A stretch of DNA of 64,000 nt from an uncultured Eubacteriales bacterium (GTDB lineage: Bacteria > Bacillota > Clostridia > Lachnospirales > Cellulosilyticaceae): NCBI GenBank assembly GCA_900551325.1, contig URVM01000006.1, forward strand, positions 152,195 to 216,194. Reading direction: 5' to 3'. The number at the start of each line of letters is the position of its first letter. Position 1 is the stretch's first letter. The notes beneath the pieces were generated by a model. The model did no database searches and was not told the origin of the DNA. It was given only the letters and a program-made list of their open reading frames with translations. Below, one piece after another: positions 27,690 to 36,049 of this stretch. The position numbers and the translations under genes were made by a program.

Positions 27690-28811
27690 ATGCCACCAAT
27701 TCATTTACTAATAAAACCCGCTTCAAGCGGCTGTAATTTAGCATGTAAGTATTGTTTTTATTATGATGTAAGTGACAATAGACAGGTAAAGTCTTATGGA
27801 AAGATGAAGGTAGAAGACCTAGAGGTACTGGTAAAAAAAGCGATGACCTATGCTACAGGAAGTTGTACCTTTGCTTTTCAAGGAGGAGAGCCAACTTTAG
27901 TAGGATTAGACTTTTATAAAGCTCTTATAAGTTATGAAAAGAAATACATGAAACCAGGACTACAGGTTGCCAATGCTATTCAAACAAATGGTACTTTAAT
28001 AGATGAAGAGTGGGCAAAGTTCTTTGGAGAAAATAAATTTTTAGTAGGACTTTCTTTAGATGGAACAAGAGCTGTTCATGATGAGTTTCGTCTTTATAAA
28101 GGTGGACAAGGCACTTTTGATAGGATTATAGAAACAACTAAACTCTTTGATAAGTATAAGGTTGAATATAATATTTTAACTGTTGTAACGAAGCAAGTGG
28201 CTGAAAACGTTAAAGAGATTTATGATTTTTATCTAGCCAATAACTTTAGATATATGCAGTTTATACCTTGTTTAGAGGAAATTCATGAAGAAAAGGGACA
28301 AAAAGAATATTCGCTTACACCTAGAGTATATGAAGCCTTCCTTATGAACTTGTTTGATAAATGGTATGAAACCCTTAAAAGAGGAGAATTCGTATACATT
28401 AGATATTTTGAAAATCTGCTTCAAATCATGCTGGGGTACTATCCAGAAGCCTGTGGTATGATGGGAACTTGTACAAATCAATATGTACTTGAGGCAGATG
28501 GGGGAGTATATCCTTGTGACTTCTATGTGATGGATGAGTATAAGATCGGTAACCTTATTACAGATGACTTTAAGACTATAGAAGAAAATAGAGTAGCTAT
28601 AAAATTTATTGAACAATCTCAGAATAAAGATTCGGGCTGTCTAAAATGTAAATGGTATAACCTATGTCGTGGAGGTTGTAGAAGAGATAGAGACAAGTTT
28701 GAAGGTGGGAAGATGGGGAGGAATTACTTCTGTACAGCTTATAAAACTTTCTTCAAATATAGCTATCCAAGGTTGCAAGAAATAGGACAAATGATTCTTT
28801 CAAAAAGATAA
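27690..28811 (+). CDS. Anaerobic sulfatase-maturating enzyme (radical SAM, SPASM)
   Basis: Converts the active-site Cys of sulfatases to C-alpha-formylglycine without oxygen. The radical SAM cluster motif is Cys15-x3-Cys19-x2-Cys22 (GCNLACKYCFYYD), followed by the Gly-rich FAFQGGEPTL. The C-terminal SPASM/auxiliary cluster cysteines are visible in GMMGTCTNQYV, GGVYPCDFYV, DSGCLKCKWYNLCRGGC and FCTAYK. Its 373 residues match anSME enzymes. The start is one base after the stop of sulfatase 4, so maturase and substrates are made together. All four upstream sulfatases are Cys-type, as expected for the clostridial enzyme. Confidence 0.95.
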   Translation: MPPIHLLIKPASSGCNLACKYCFYYDVSDNRQVKSYGKMKVEDLEVLVKKAMTYATGSCTFAFQGGEPTLVGLDFYKALISYEKKYMKPGLQVANAIQTNGTLIDEEWAKFFGENKFLVGLSLDGTRAVHDEFRLYKGGQGTFDRIIETTKLFDKYKVEYNILTVVTKQVAENVKEIYDFYLANNFRYMQFIPCLEEIHEEKGQKEYSLTPRVYEAFLMNLFDKWYETLKRGEFVYIRYFENLLQIMLGYYPEACGMMGTCTNQYVLEADGGVYPCDFYVMDEYKIGNLITDDFKTIEENRVAIKFIEQSQNKDSGCLKCKWYNLCRGGCRRDRDKFEGGKMGRNYFCTAYKTFFKYSYPRLQEIGQMILSKR

Positions 28812-28969
28812 CCAATCTAATTAAATAAATGACTTACAAAAACTTACAAATTATACAATAAAAAAGTAACAAAAAGATACAAAAGGCTATTCTAAAGGTA
28901 AAAAATCTTGTATAATATACTTATAGTAAAACTATACTTTATTAATTGAAAGCAGAGAGGATTTGACTA

Positions 28970-30259
28970 ATGGAAAAACAACTACCACAATCAATGCAAA
29001 ATCTCCTTGAAGAAGTAAGAACAAAATTAGCAGGTGATGAAAAACTTATTAAAATGTTTGAAAACTGCTATACAAATACTTTAGACACAACAGTAAAAAG
29101 AATGGAAGATGGTACTACATATGTAATTACAGGAGATATTCCAGCTATGTGGCTTCGTGATTCTGTATGCCAACTTAGACCATACTATGTATTAGCTGAA
29201 AAAGATCCAGAAATCGCAGATATGATCGAAGGTCTTGTAAAAAGACAAATGAAATACATCTTAATTGATGCATATGCAAATGCTTTCAACGAAGAAGAAA
29301 ATGGAAACTGTTGGGAAAAAGACGAAACAGATCAATGTGACTGGATTTGGGAAAGAAAATATGAAATCGACTCACTTTGCTTCCCAGTTCAAATGAGCTA
29401 CTTACTTTGGAAAAATACAGGTAGAACAGGTCAATTTGACGAAGAGTATGTAAAAGCTATTTACCGTATTATTGAAGTATTTAGAACAGAACAAGATCAT
29501 GAAAACAAATCACCATATAGCTTCGTAAGAAAAGGATGCTACTATACAGATACGCTTTCAAGAGATGGTAAAGGTGCATTAGTTAAATCTAATATTGGTC
29601 TTACATGGTCAGGATTTAGACCAAGTGATGACGCTTGTATGTATGGATACCTTATCCCATCAAATATGTTTGCAGAAGTTGTTATGGGTTATATTGTAGA
29701 GATTGCTACAGAAGTTCTTAAAAATGAAGAACTTGCAAAAATGGCAGCTGATCTTAAAGCTGAACTTAGAGAAGCGATTGAAGCATACGGTACACTTAAC
29801 AACTACCAATACGGTAAAGTATATGCATACGAAGTAGATGGTTTCGGTCAGTACAACATTATGGATGACGCAAACCTTCCAAGTCTTCTTTCAATCCCAT
29901 ACATTGGCTATGTAAATGAAAATGATGAAGTATACCAAAATACAAGAAAAATGATTCTTAGTGAAATGAACCCATATTTCTACAAAGGTACAGCAGCACA
30001 AGGTATCGGTAGCCCACATACACCAGTAAACTACATCTGGCATATTTCACTTGCTATGCAAGGTTTAACATCAAATGATATGGAATACAAAAAACAAATC
30101 CTTGAAATGATGAAAAATACAGATGGTGGCAAAGAATTAATGCACGAAGGGTTCAATGTAGATGATCCAACACAATACACAAGAGAATGGTTCTCATGGG
30201 CAAATGCAATGTTCTGTGAACTTGTACTTGACTACTGTGGATATAGAGTAAAAAGATAG
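28970..30259 (+). CDS. GH125 exo-alpha-1,6-mannosidase-like protein
   Basis: Matches glycoside hydrolase family 125 (formerly DUF1237), inverting exo-alpha-1,6-mannosidases that trim N-glycan-type mannose. Conserved segments are TGDIPAMWLRDSVCQLRPY (about 56-74), RQMKYILIDAYANAFNEEENG, the W-E-R-K-Y-E-I-D-S-L core, GLTWSGFRPSDDACMYGYLIP and the C-terminal REWFSWANAMFCELVLDY. The length of 429 is normal. No signal peptide, so it should act on imported oligosaccharides in the cytosol. It has its own gap after the maturase gene, with a TATAAT box at 28911, and a terminator behind it. Codon use looks more C-ending than its neighbours, suggesting strong expression. Confidence 0.9.
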   Translation: MEKQLPQSMQNLLEEVRTKLAGDEKLIKMFENCYTNTLDTTVKRMEDGTTYVITGDIPAMWLRDSVCQLRPYYVLAEKDPEIADMIEGLVKRQMKYILIDAYANAFNEEENGNCWEKDETDQCDWIWERKYEIDSLCFPVQMSYLLWKNTGRTGQFDEEYVKAIYRIIEVFRTEQDHENKSPYSFVRKGCYYTDTLSRDGKGALVKSNIGLTWSGFRPSDDACMYGYLIPSNMFAEVVMGYIVEIATEVLKNEELAKMAADLKAELREAIEAYGTLNNYQYGKVYAYEVDGFGQYNIMDDANLPSLLSIPYIGYVNENDEVYQNTRKMILSEMNPYFYKGTAAQGIGSPHTPVNYIWHISLAMQGLTSNDMEYKKQILEMMKNTDGGKELMHEGFNVDDPTQYTREWFSWANAMFCELVLDYCGYRVKR

Positions 30260-30266
30260 TAAGATG

Positions 30267-30293
30267 AAAGGCTGTCCTTAGGGGCAGCTTTTT
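30267..30293 (+). terminator. Terminator after the GH125 gene
   Basis: AAAGGCTGTCC pairs with GGGGCAGCTTTT (with G/T pairs), followed by T. Confidence 0.75.
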
Positions 30294-30326
30294 GTATTAG
30301 AGGGGGAATAGCTTTTACCTTGGCAC

Positions 30327-30581
30327 GAATTACTTATCTCTTTTTAGTGTACTTAGGTGTCAGTTTGTCTGTAACTCCTCCTCAAGCTTCCACTTCCGGT
30401 GGCTAAGAGGCTGTAAACTCGGGAATCGCAAGAACGCCAGAAACTTGCTTCACTTCGAACACCTGGCTAAAACCCTTGCTCATCCACTCGTTAACAGCTT
30501 CTAAGCCACCTACATAAGCCGCTTTCGGATGAGCCACAGCCATCCCTCCACCTATTCTAGTGTTCTAAGAGATAGTAATTC
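30327..30581 (-). repeat. Dispersed foldback element, copy C (minus orientation)
   Basis: 255 bp with GAATTACTTATCTCT at 30327 and AGAGATAGTAATTC at 30568-30581: inverted repeats broken by one extra T. The inner stem GCAAG (30428-30432) pairs with CTTGC (30475-30479), identical to copy B. The minus-strand frame 30403-30543 encodes 46 residues (MAVAHPKAAYVGGLEAVN...EFTAS, TAG stop), close to copy B. Its orientation is opposite to copy D, and the accessory genes 30975-32290 lie between them. Confidence 0.9.
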
Positions 30582-30826
30582 TAGTCTGCTTGTAACCCTA
30601 ATCCTCATCTTACCAACAGCCTCTAAGCTACCTAGATAAGCCTATTCCAGAGAACCACATCCCATCCCTCCTTCTTACCAGTGTTACTAGAGAGATAGCA
30701 ATTCTAGTCTACTCAACCCCTTATTCACCTACTCATTAATCGACTCTAAGCTACCTACATGAGCTACTTTGAGAGGAGCTATATCTAGCTTTTTACCTCT
30801 TGGAGTACATTAGAAATAGTAATGCT
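30582..30826 (-). repeat. Two degenerate half-units beside copy C
   Basis: Two ~122 bp segments in tandem, each reading on the minus strand from an AGACTAGAATTGC/TAGCATTACT-type left end through a GGCTTATCTAGGTAGCTTAG-like centre and then into the next unit. The right half of the element is missing in both. They end at about 30704 and 30826. The remaining bases to 30974 are AT-rich with no gene. Confidence 0.6.
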
Positions 30827-30974
30827 AGCCTGCGTATAGCCCTAATTATTGATTTGTAAACAGAATCTTAGCTTATAGTATAGCCTTTAGTATAATGTTA
30901 GGATGTTGAAATATTTAAAAATCTAGCGTAGAGTTAGAGATAAGAGAATATAGAGATTTGTGAGGGGGAGACAG

Positions 30975-31544
30975 ATGAGATTTTATCATGGTTCACCGGT
31001 GGCTAATATTACAGTATTGCAACCTCATGTTTCAAATCATGGGGAACCATGGGTGTATTTGAGTAGTAAAAGAGAAAATACCATTGTATATTTAAGTAAT
31101 GCAATTGAAAGATTTTATAGGGATAAGGGATTAAAACATGAAGGAAACTTTTATAAATGGGCGAGTTAGGGATTTAATAAAGAAGGTGTTTTGGTAGTGG
31201 AAGAATATTACCCTAATGCGACAGAAGAAACATATAGAGGGGTTAGTGGATTTATTTATTGTGTTGATCATGTTGAAGATTATATTTTGCAAAAGGACAT
31301 CCCTTTTGCGGCAGTAAGTAACAAACCAGTACAGGTAGCAAGTGTTGAGTATATAGCAGATGCCTATGAAGAATTATTAAAGTTAGAAAAGGATAAGAAG
31401 ATAATAATTAGAAGATATGAAGAGAACTCAGATGAAAAGAAAATGTGGATAGAAAAGGTTATACGTGAGGATTTTAATATCTATCAAAGTAGATTAGACT
31501 ATATAACTTTTTTAAAAGGTAAATTTCCATTTTTAAGTGAGTAA
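30975..31544 (+). pseudogene. Unknown gene interrupted by one in-frame TAG
   Basis: ATG 30975 has AGGGGG six bases before it and opens MRFYHGSPVANITVLQPHVS. The frame stops at TAG 31167-31169 after KWAS, but the very same frame continues without any shift as GFNKEGVLVVEEYYPNATEE and runs to a normal stop at 31544. Both parts read as one ~189-residue soluble protein (strand-rich front; acidic, helical back with YILQKDIPFAAVSNKPVQ). A single substitution could restore it. I do not recognise the family. It is the first gene of an accessory island between element copies C and D. Recoding of the TAG is not excluded, but nothing in the window supports it. Confidence 0.75.
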
Positions 31545-31601
31545 GATACACATTTCAAAAGCAACAAATTATTTATAAATTTACTTGAATGGGGGATGGA
31601 G

Positions 31602-32063
31602 ATGATTATATTAATAATCTTTTGGATTGTTCTTTTGGTCGGGTGTTTTTTCGTTGGAAAGAAAGTAGCAAAGAACTTAGATAATTATAGAAGAAGGCCT
31701 CCTGTTTGGATTAAGGTTCTTTTGTTGGGATATATAGTGTTTACAGGTTGTGTTGCATTTCCTATTAGCAGTGAGCGTTTCCCACTTGATTTTATGAAAG
31801 TATATTTACTTATTGCTTCTTATACTATGATTGGGATAGGACTTGCAGAGATATATGGAAGAGAAAAAGAAAAGTTTATGTATCTAATTACATTAGGTTT
31901 TACTATAGTAGGTATGATATCTAGATATATTTTAGAATATGGAGAAGTTTCAAATACGTATAATTTTACAACATTCAATGTGTTTACTTATATAGTAAGC
32001 ATTCCTGTTTTTACAGTTATTGCTTATCACTATAGTGGAAAGTATCTATTAAAGAAAAGATAG
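31602..32063 (+). CDS. Small multi-pass membrane protein, function unknown
   Basis: Two ATG codons, 31596 and 31602, are in frame; the second fits the GGGGG ribosome site better (153 residues). Four to five hydrophobic helices are visible: residues 1-20 (IILIIFWIVLLVGCFFVG), about 39-58, 68-83, 94-110 and 125-143. Short charged loops with RRRPP and YGREKEKF separate them. No catalytic motif is seen. It sits in the accessory island between the interrupted gene and the repeat-tailed gene. Confidence 0.6.
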   Translation: MIILIIFWIVLLVGCFFVGKKVAKNLDNYRRRPPVWIKVLLLGYIVFTGCVAFPISSERFPLDFMKVYLLIASYTMIGIGLAEIYGREKEKFMYLITLGFTIVGMISRYILEYGEVSNTYNFTTFNVFTYIVSIPVFTVIAYHYSGKYLLKKR

Positions 32064-32089
32064 AAGGGGAGCGGAGGAGAAGGTGAAAA

Positions 32090-32467
32090 ATGAATTGTAT
32101 TCACAAAGATGGTGTTTTATGGATTAATGGGTTTAATGAAGTACCAAATGATAATCCCAATGTTACTGAATCAGATCTATTGAAGGAAAGTGATTTTGCA
32201 AGTTTAGAGAGTTATAACTTAGTAGATCAAAAGATATATGAAATAAATCAAAGAAAATTTATAAGGTGTATATGGAAAAATAGTAGACTAGAATTACTGT
32301 ATCCAGAAGACTCAATAGGTGAAAGGATGGATGTGGCTCATCCGAAAGCGGCTTATGTAGGTGGCTTAGAGTCTGTTAACGAGAGGGTGAGTAAGGTACT
32401 TAGCGAGTTGTTTGAAGCGAAGCAAGTTTCGAGCGTTCTTACGAATTCCGAGTTTACAGCCTCTTAG
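32090..32467 (+). CDS. Hypothetical protein whose C-terminal half is encoded by a dispersed repeat
   Basis: 125 residues. The first ~64 (MNCIHKDGVLWINGFNEVPN to FIRCIWKN) are unique in the window. From residue 65 on, the sequence SRLELLYPEDSIGERMDVAH through to SEFTAS and the TAG stop is supplied entirely by element copy D, which begins at 32291. The junction is in frame. The ribosome site GGAGGAG/AAGGTG precedes ATG. It is either a gene whose 3' end was replaced by insertion of the element, or a gene naturally ending in such a tail. No domain is recognised. Confidence 0.55.
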   Translation: MNCIHKDGVLWINGFNEVPNDNPNVTESDLLKESDFASLESYNLVDQKIYEINQRKFIRCIWKNSRLELLYPEDSIGERMDVAHPKAAYVGGLESVNERVSKVLSELFEAKQVSSVLTNSEFTAS

Positions 32468-32542
32468 CAACCGGAAGTGGAAGCTTGAGGAGGAGTCACA
32501 GCCAGACTGATACCTAAGTAGACTAAGCAAAGAAAGTAATTC
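32291..32542 (+). repeat. Dispersed foldback element, copy D
   Basis: 252 bp from GAATTACTGTATCC (32291) to AGTAATTC (32535-32542); only 8 bp of the terminal repeat still pair. The inner stem is GTAAG (32391-32395) with CTTAC (32438-32442), a compensatory C-G to T-A change relative to copies B and C. The main stem has two mismatches here. Copies D and F share a variant (L-x-P-E-D...E-R-M-D-V-A-H-P and V-N-E-R-V-S-K-V-L-S) in which the upstream frame runs into the element frame. It is followed after 55 bp by the csp2 promoter. Confidence 0.9.
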
Positions 32543-32596
32543 GACCCTAATTTGATTCTAATATCACTCTCTTTTCAAGTTTATTTACATAATCCC

Positions 32597-32625
32597 TTGA
32601 CAATCCCTTCCAAATGAGTTATTAT
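32597..32625 (+). promoter_or_regulatory. SigmaA-type promoter of csp2
   Basis: TTGACA (32597-32602), 17 bp spacer, TATTAT (32620-32625). The boxes and their distance to the upstream repeat copy are the same as for csp1. Confidence 0.8.
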
Positions 32626-32673
32626 AAATCTATCAGTTAGTAAATATAAGTTCCAAAAGTTATTTGAAAGTAA

Positions 32674-32741
32674 TTCACATACTATTAGAGATTATATCTA
32701 TTTACTAAAAATATAATCTGTAATAAGATGTGAATTTTTTT
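32674..32741 (+). promoter_or_regulatory. Long hairpin with U-tract in the csp2 leader
   Basis: TTCACAT (32674-32680) pairs with ATGTGAA, continued by TATTA/TAATA and AGATTATAT/ATATAATCT, followed by seven T. The loop and one stem position differ from the csp1 leader, while pairing of the inner and outer stem is kept. Confidence 0.7.
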
Positions 32742-32783
32742 ATTCTCCTATATTACAGAGATACAAAATAGGAGGTACCGCAC

Positions 32784-32984
32784 ATGATGACAGGTACAGT
32801 TAAATGGTTTAACGCAGAAAAAGGTTTTGGTTTTATTTCTAGAGAAGATGGAGATGATGTATTCGTACATTTCTCAGCTATCCAAGGAGATGGATTCAAA
32901 TCACTTGAAGAAGGTCAAAATGTAACTTTTGATCTTACAAAAGGCCCAAGAGGTGCACAAGCAGAAAACGTAAAAAAAGCTTAA
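32784..32984 (+). CDS. Cold-shock protein, CspA family (copy 2)
   Basis: 66 residues, one cold-shock domain with RNP1 (KGFGFISRE) and RNP2 (DVFVHFSAI). It differs from csp1 at three positions in the C-terminal third (N, L and K for K, I and Q). AGGAGG stands 8 bases before the first ATG. Promoter, hairpin leader, terminator design and the upstream repeat element are all duplicated with it. RNA chaperone role as for csp1; whether the two copies respond differently cannot be read from the sequence. Confidence 0.95.
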   Translation: MMTGTVKWFNAEKGFGFISREDGDDVFVHFSAIQGDGFKSLEEGQNVTFDLTKGPRGAQAENVKKA

Positions 32985-33000
32985 TTTAATAGATTAAGTA

Positions 33001-33033
33001 AAAGGCACATAGCGTAAGTTATGTGCCTTTTTT
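33001..33033 (+). terminator. Terminator of csp2
   Basis: AAAGGCACATAGC pairs with GTTATGTGCCTTT (one G/T pair) around GTAA, followed by T. Confidence 0.9.
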
Positions 33034-33134
33034 GCATATAAAAAATCATGTAACAAATTCATCATAAATATTTCAATAAGATAAGTTAAACTAAGATAAA
33101 TAAGCCAAACTATAAAACTATAGGAGGTATGTAT

Positions 33135-33707
33135 ATGGCTCAACAATATACTAGAAAAGTTATACGTGATGCATTTGTTACCATGCTTAATGAACGTCCT
33201 TTAAATAAAATTACAGTAAAGGATATTGTGAGTGTATGTGAAATTAATCGAAATACCTTTTATTATTATTATCCGGATTTATATGCTTTATTGGAAGAGA
33301 TTTTTCAAACAGAGCTTCAGCAGGTTATAGATGAGTATAATCATTCTCTTTCTTGGGAGGAGAGCTTTCTTGTAGCAACTAGCTTTGCATTAGAAAATAA
33401 AAAAGCTATTTATCATGTGTATAATTCTCTCCAAAGAGAAGAATTAGAAAAGTACTTATATAATGTTGCAGGCAATGTAATGAGTCGTTATGTAGAGGGT
33501 ATAAGTAGTGATATAGCTGCAGCAGATAGTGATAAGCGCCTTATTGCAACCTTTTACCAAAGCGCCCTTACTCAAATGGTACTCCATTGGATTGGTACAG
33601 GTATGAAGGAAGAACCTGAGAAGGTTATCCGAAGAATAGGATTACTCTTTGACGGAAATATTGCCTTATCTTTAAAAAGAAGTGCAACTTTAAAGGATAA
33701 GTGGTAG
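33135..33707 (+). CDS. TetR/AcrR-family regulator
   Basis: 190 residues. The N-terminal TetR helix-turn-helix is clear: VIRDAFVTMLNERPLNKITVKDIVSVCEIN followed by RNTFYYYYPDLYALLEEIF. The helical C-terminal part resembles the DhaS-like group with a TetR_C-type dimer domain. The upstream in-frame ATG at 33129 is too close to AGGAGG (33122-33127), so ATG 33135 is the start. It lies just before the oleate hydratase gene with a terminator between, and probably controls it in response to fatty acids. That is inferred from position. Confidence 0.9.
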   Translation: MAQQYTRKVIRDAFVTMLNERPLNKITVKDIVSVCEINRNTFYYYYPDLYALLEEIFQTELQQVIDEYNHSLSWEESFLVATSFALENKKAIYHVYNSLQREELEKYLYNVAGNVMSRYVEGISSDIAAADSDKRLIATFYQSALTQMVLHWIGTGMKEEPEKVIRRIGLLFDGNIALSLKRSATLKDKW

Positions 33708-33753
33708 TAAAAATACAGACAAAGTGTAGTAAATGCCTAAAATTCCATCATAT

Positions 33754-33789
33754 AAAGAGCAGTGTTCGAAATTTGAACACTGCTCTTTT
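33754..33789 (+). terminator. Terminator after the TetR gene
   Basis: AAAGAGCAGTGTTC pairs exactly with GAACACTGCTCTTT around seven bases, followed by T. Confidence 0.9.
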
Positions 33790-33888
33790 ATTGTCCGTTG
33801 AGACCGTATATATAAATTGATAAAGTAAAGCTATAAGAAAAATACATTAACGAACAAACAATAGATAGAATTTTAGGGAGGCATGTTT

Positions 33889-35664
33889 ATGTATTATGGT
33901 AGTGGTAATTATGAAGCTTTTGCACGTCCAGTAAAACCAGAAGGGGTTGATAATAAGTCAGCTTATTTAATAGGTTCTGGTCTTGGCGCACTAGCGGCAG
34001 CTTGTTATTTAGTACGTGATGGTCAAATGAAAGGTGAACGTATTCATATATTAGAAAAGGATCCAATCCCAGGTGGAGCATGTGATGGCTATGAATATCA
34101 AAATCTTGGCTTTGTTATGCGTGGTGGGCGTGAGATGGATAACCACTTTGAATGTATGTGGGATCTTATGCGTTCTATACCATCTATTGAAACAGAAGGG
34201 GTTAGTGTACTAGATGAGTACTATTGGCTTAATAAAAAAGACCCTAATTACTCACTTATGCGTGCAACTATGAATCGTGGTGAAGATGCGCATACAGATG
34301 GGAAATTTGGTTTATCTGACGCAGGTGCAATGCAGATTATGAAATTATTCTTTACACCAGATGAAGCACTTTATAATAAGTCTATAGAAGAAGTATTTGA
34401 TAAAGAGGTGCTTGATTCTAACTTCTGGCTATACTGGAGAACCATGTTCGCGTTTGAAAATTGGCATAGTGCCTTAGAAATGAAACTTTATATTAAACGT
34501 TTTATTCATCATATTGGTGGGCTACCAGATTTTAAAGCACTTAGATTTACTAAGTACAATCAGTATGAATCACTTATCTTACCAATGGTAAAATACTTAG
34601 AATCTCATAATGTTCAATTCCACTATGGTACACAAGTTATCAATGTAGAATTTGATATTCAACCAACTAAAAAAGTTGCTAAGCGTATTATTTGTATTCA
34701 TGATGGTGAAGAAAATGCTATCGATTTAAGTGAGAATGACTTAGTGTTTATTACAAATGGAAGCTGTACAGAAAGTTCTACACTAGGGGATCATCATCAT
34801 CCGGCACCATTTGATTATGAAATCAAACCAGGTAAATGCTGGGATATGTGGCGTAAAATTGCAGCACAAGATCCATCCTTTGGTCGCCCAGATAAATTCT
34901 GTACAACACCAGAACTTACAAACTGGATGTCAGCTACAGTGACAACTTTAGATGATAGAATTCCAGCCTATGTTAAACAAATTTGTAAACGTGATCCGTT
35001 TAGTGGAAAAGTTGTTACAGGAGGTATTGTTACAGCAAAAGACTCTAACTGGTTATTAAGCTGGACATTTAACCGTCAACCACAATTTAGAACACAGCCA
35101 AAAGGTCAATTAGTAGGATGGATCTATGGTTTATTTAGTGATAAACCAGGTAACTTTGTAAAGAAAACAATGCGTGAATGTACAGGTAAAGAAATATGTA
35201 TGGAATGGCTTTACCATATGGGTGTACCTGTAGATGAGATTGAGGAAATTGCTGAAAACAGTGCTAATTGTATACCTTGTATGATGCCTTATATTACATC
35301 ATTCTTCATGCCACGTGAAGCAGGAGATAGACCAGATGTAGTACCAGAGGGTGCCGTTAACTTTGCCTTCCTTGGACAATTTGCTGAAACCAAACGTGAT
35401 ACAATCTTTACTACAGAGTATTCAATGCGTACAGGTATGGAAGCAGTTTATACATTACTTAATGTAGACCGTGCTGTTCCAGAAGTTTGGGGAAGTGTAT
35501 ATGATATACGTTCACTTTTAAATGCTACTGTACAACTAAGAGATGGAAAGAAAATAACCGAAATGCATTTAGGATTTAAAGAAAAAATGGTTCTAAAAGA
35601 TGTACTTAAGAAAATTCAAGGTTCAGATATTGAAAAACTTCTAAAAGAATATCATGTTATTTAA
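33889..35664 (+). CDS. ohyA: Oleate hydratase
   Basis: FAD-containing enzyme that adds water to the cis-9 double bond of unsaturated fatty acids, detoxifying them. The N-terminal Y-Y-G-S-G-N-Y-E-A-F-A-R-P and the dinucleotide fold AYLIGSGLGALAAACYL with ILEKDPIPGGACDG are typical. The active-site region GFVMRGGREMDNHFECMWDL and later CTTPELTNWMSATVTT also match the family. ATG 33889 is preferred over 33883 because AGGGAGG ends 7 bases before it (591 residues, normal for the family). No signal peptide; it associates with the inner face of the membrane in known cases. It stands alone after a TetR gene. Its substrate range is not readable. Confidence 0.94.
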   Translation: MYYGSGNYEAFARPVKPEGVDNKSAYLIGSGLGALAAACYLVRDGQMKGERIHILEKDPIPGGACDGYEYQNLGFVMRGGREMDNHFECMWDLMRSIPSIETEGVSVLDEYYWLNKKDPNYSLMRATMNRGEDAHTDGKFGLSDAGAMQIMKLFFTPDEALYNKSIEEVFDKEVLDSNFWLYWRTMFAFENWHSALEMKLYIKRFIHHIGGLPDFKALRFTKYNQYESLILPMVKYLESHNVQFHYGTQVINVEFDIQPTKKVAKRIICIHDGEENAIDLSENDLVFITNGSCTESSTLGDHHHPAPFDYEIKPGKCWDMWRKIAAQDPSFGRPDKFCTTPELTNWMSATVTTLDDRIPAYVKQICKRDPFSGKVVTGGIVTAKDSNWLLSWTFNRQPQFRTQPKGQLVGWIYGLFSDKPGNFVKKTMRECTGKEICMEWLYHMGVPVDEIEEIAENSANCIPCMMPYITSFFMPREAGDRPDVVPEGAVNFAFLGQFAETKRDTIFTTEYSMRTGMEAVYTLLNVDRAVPEVWGSVYDIRSLLNATVQLRDGKKITEMHLGFKEKMVLKDVLKKIQGSDIEKLLKEYHVI

Positions 35665-35689
35665 TAAGTTATCATTATAATAAAGTAAG

Positions 35690-35724
35690 AAGAACAAGGT
35701 ATTAAATGTACCTTGTTCTTTTTG
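35690..35724 (+). terminator. Terminator after oleate hydratase
   Basis: AAGAACAAGGTA pairs with TACCTTGTTCTT around TTAAATG-like bases, followed by TTT. The remaining bases to 36049 are AT-rich with no gene or clear promoter box. Confidence 0.85.
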
Positions 35725-36049
35725 TTTAAACAAGTAAAAGTAAGAGTGATAGGACTTTACAAAAGTAAACTAGTGATGAAATAAATGGGAAAATAAAATC
35801 TTTAAAAAGAATATTCAGAATATAATTTGTGAATTAATAACAATAAACCTCTAATATATGAATAGTAAAAGCTTAAAAATCATGATTTTACAATAAATAT
35901 ATTTACATATTACGAAAAAGTATGTATTATTAAGAGAAAACTAATGAAGTGTAATAGTAAATATAAATCATTTGGGTTAAAAATTAAGAAATTTAATAGC
36001 AATGACCTTACTTTTAAAAAACTTACTATTAAGAACTGGAGATGAGGAT

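Noticed and set aside
31167..31169. TAG read as pyrrolysine
   Set aside because: No Pyl machinery or methylamine methyltransferase is in the window, and the protein is not of a Pyl-using family; a nonsense mutation or read error is simpler.
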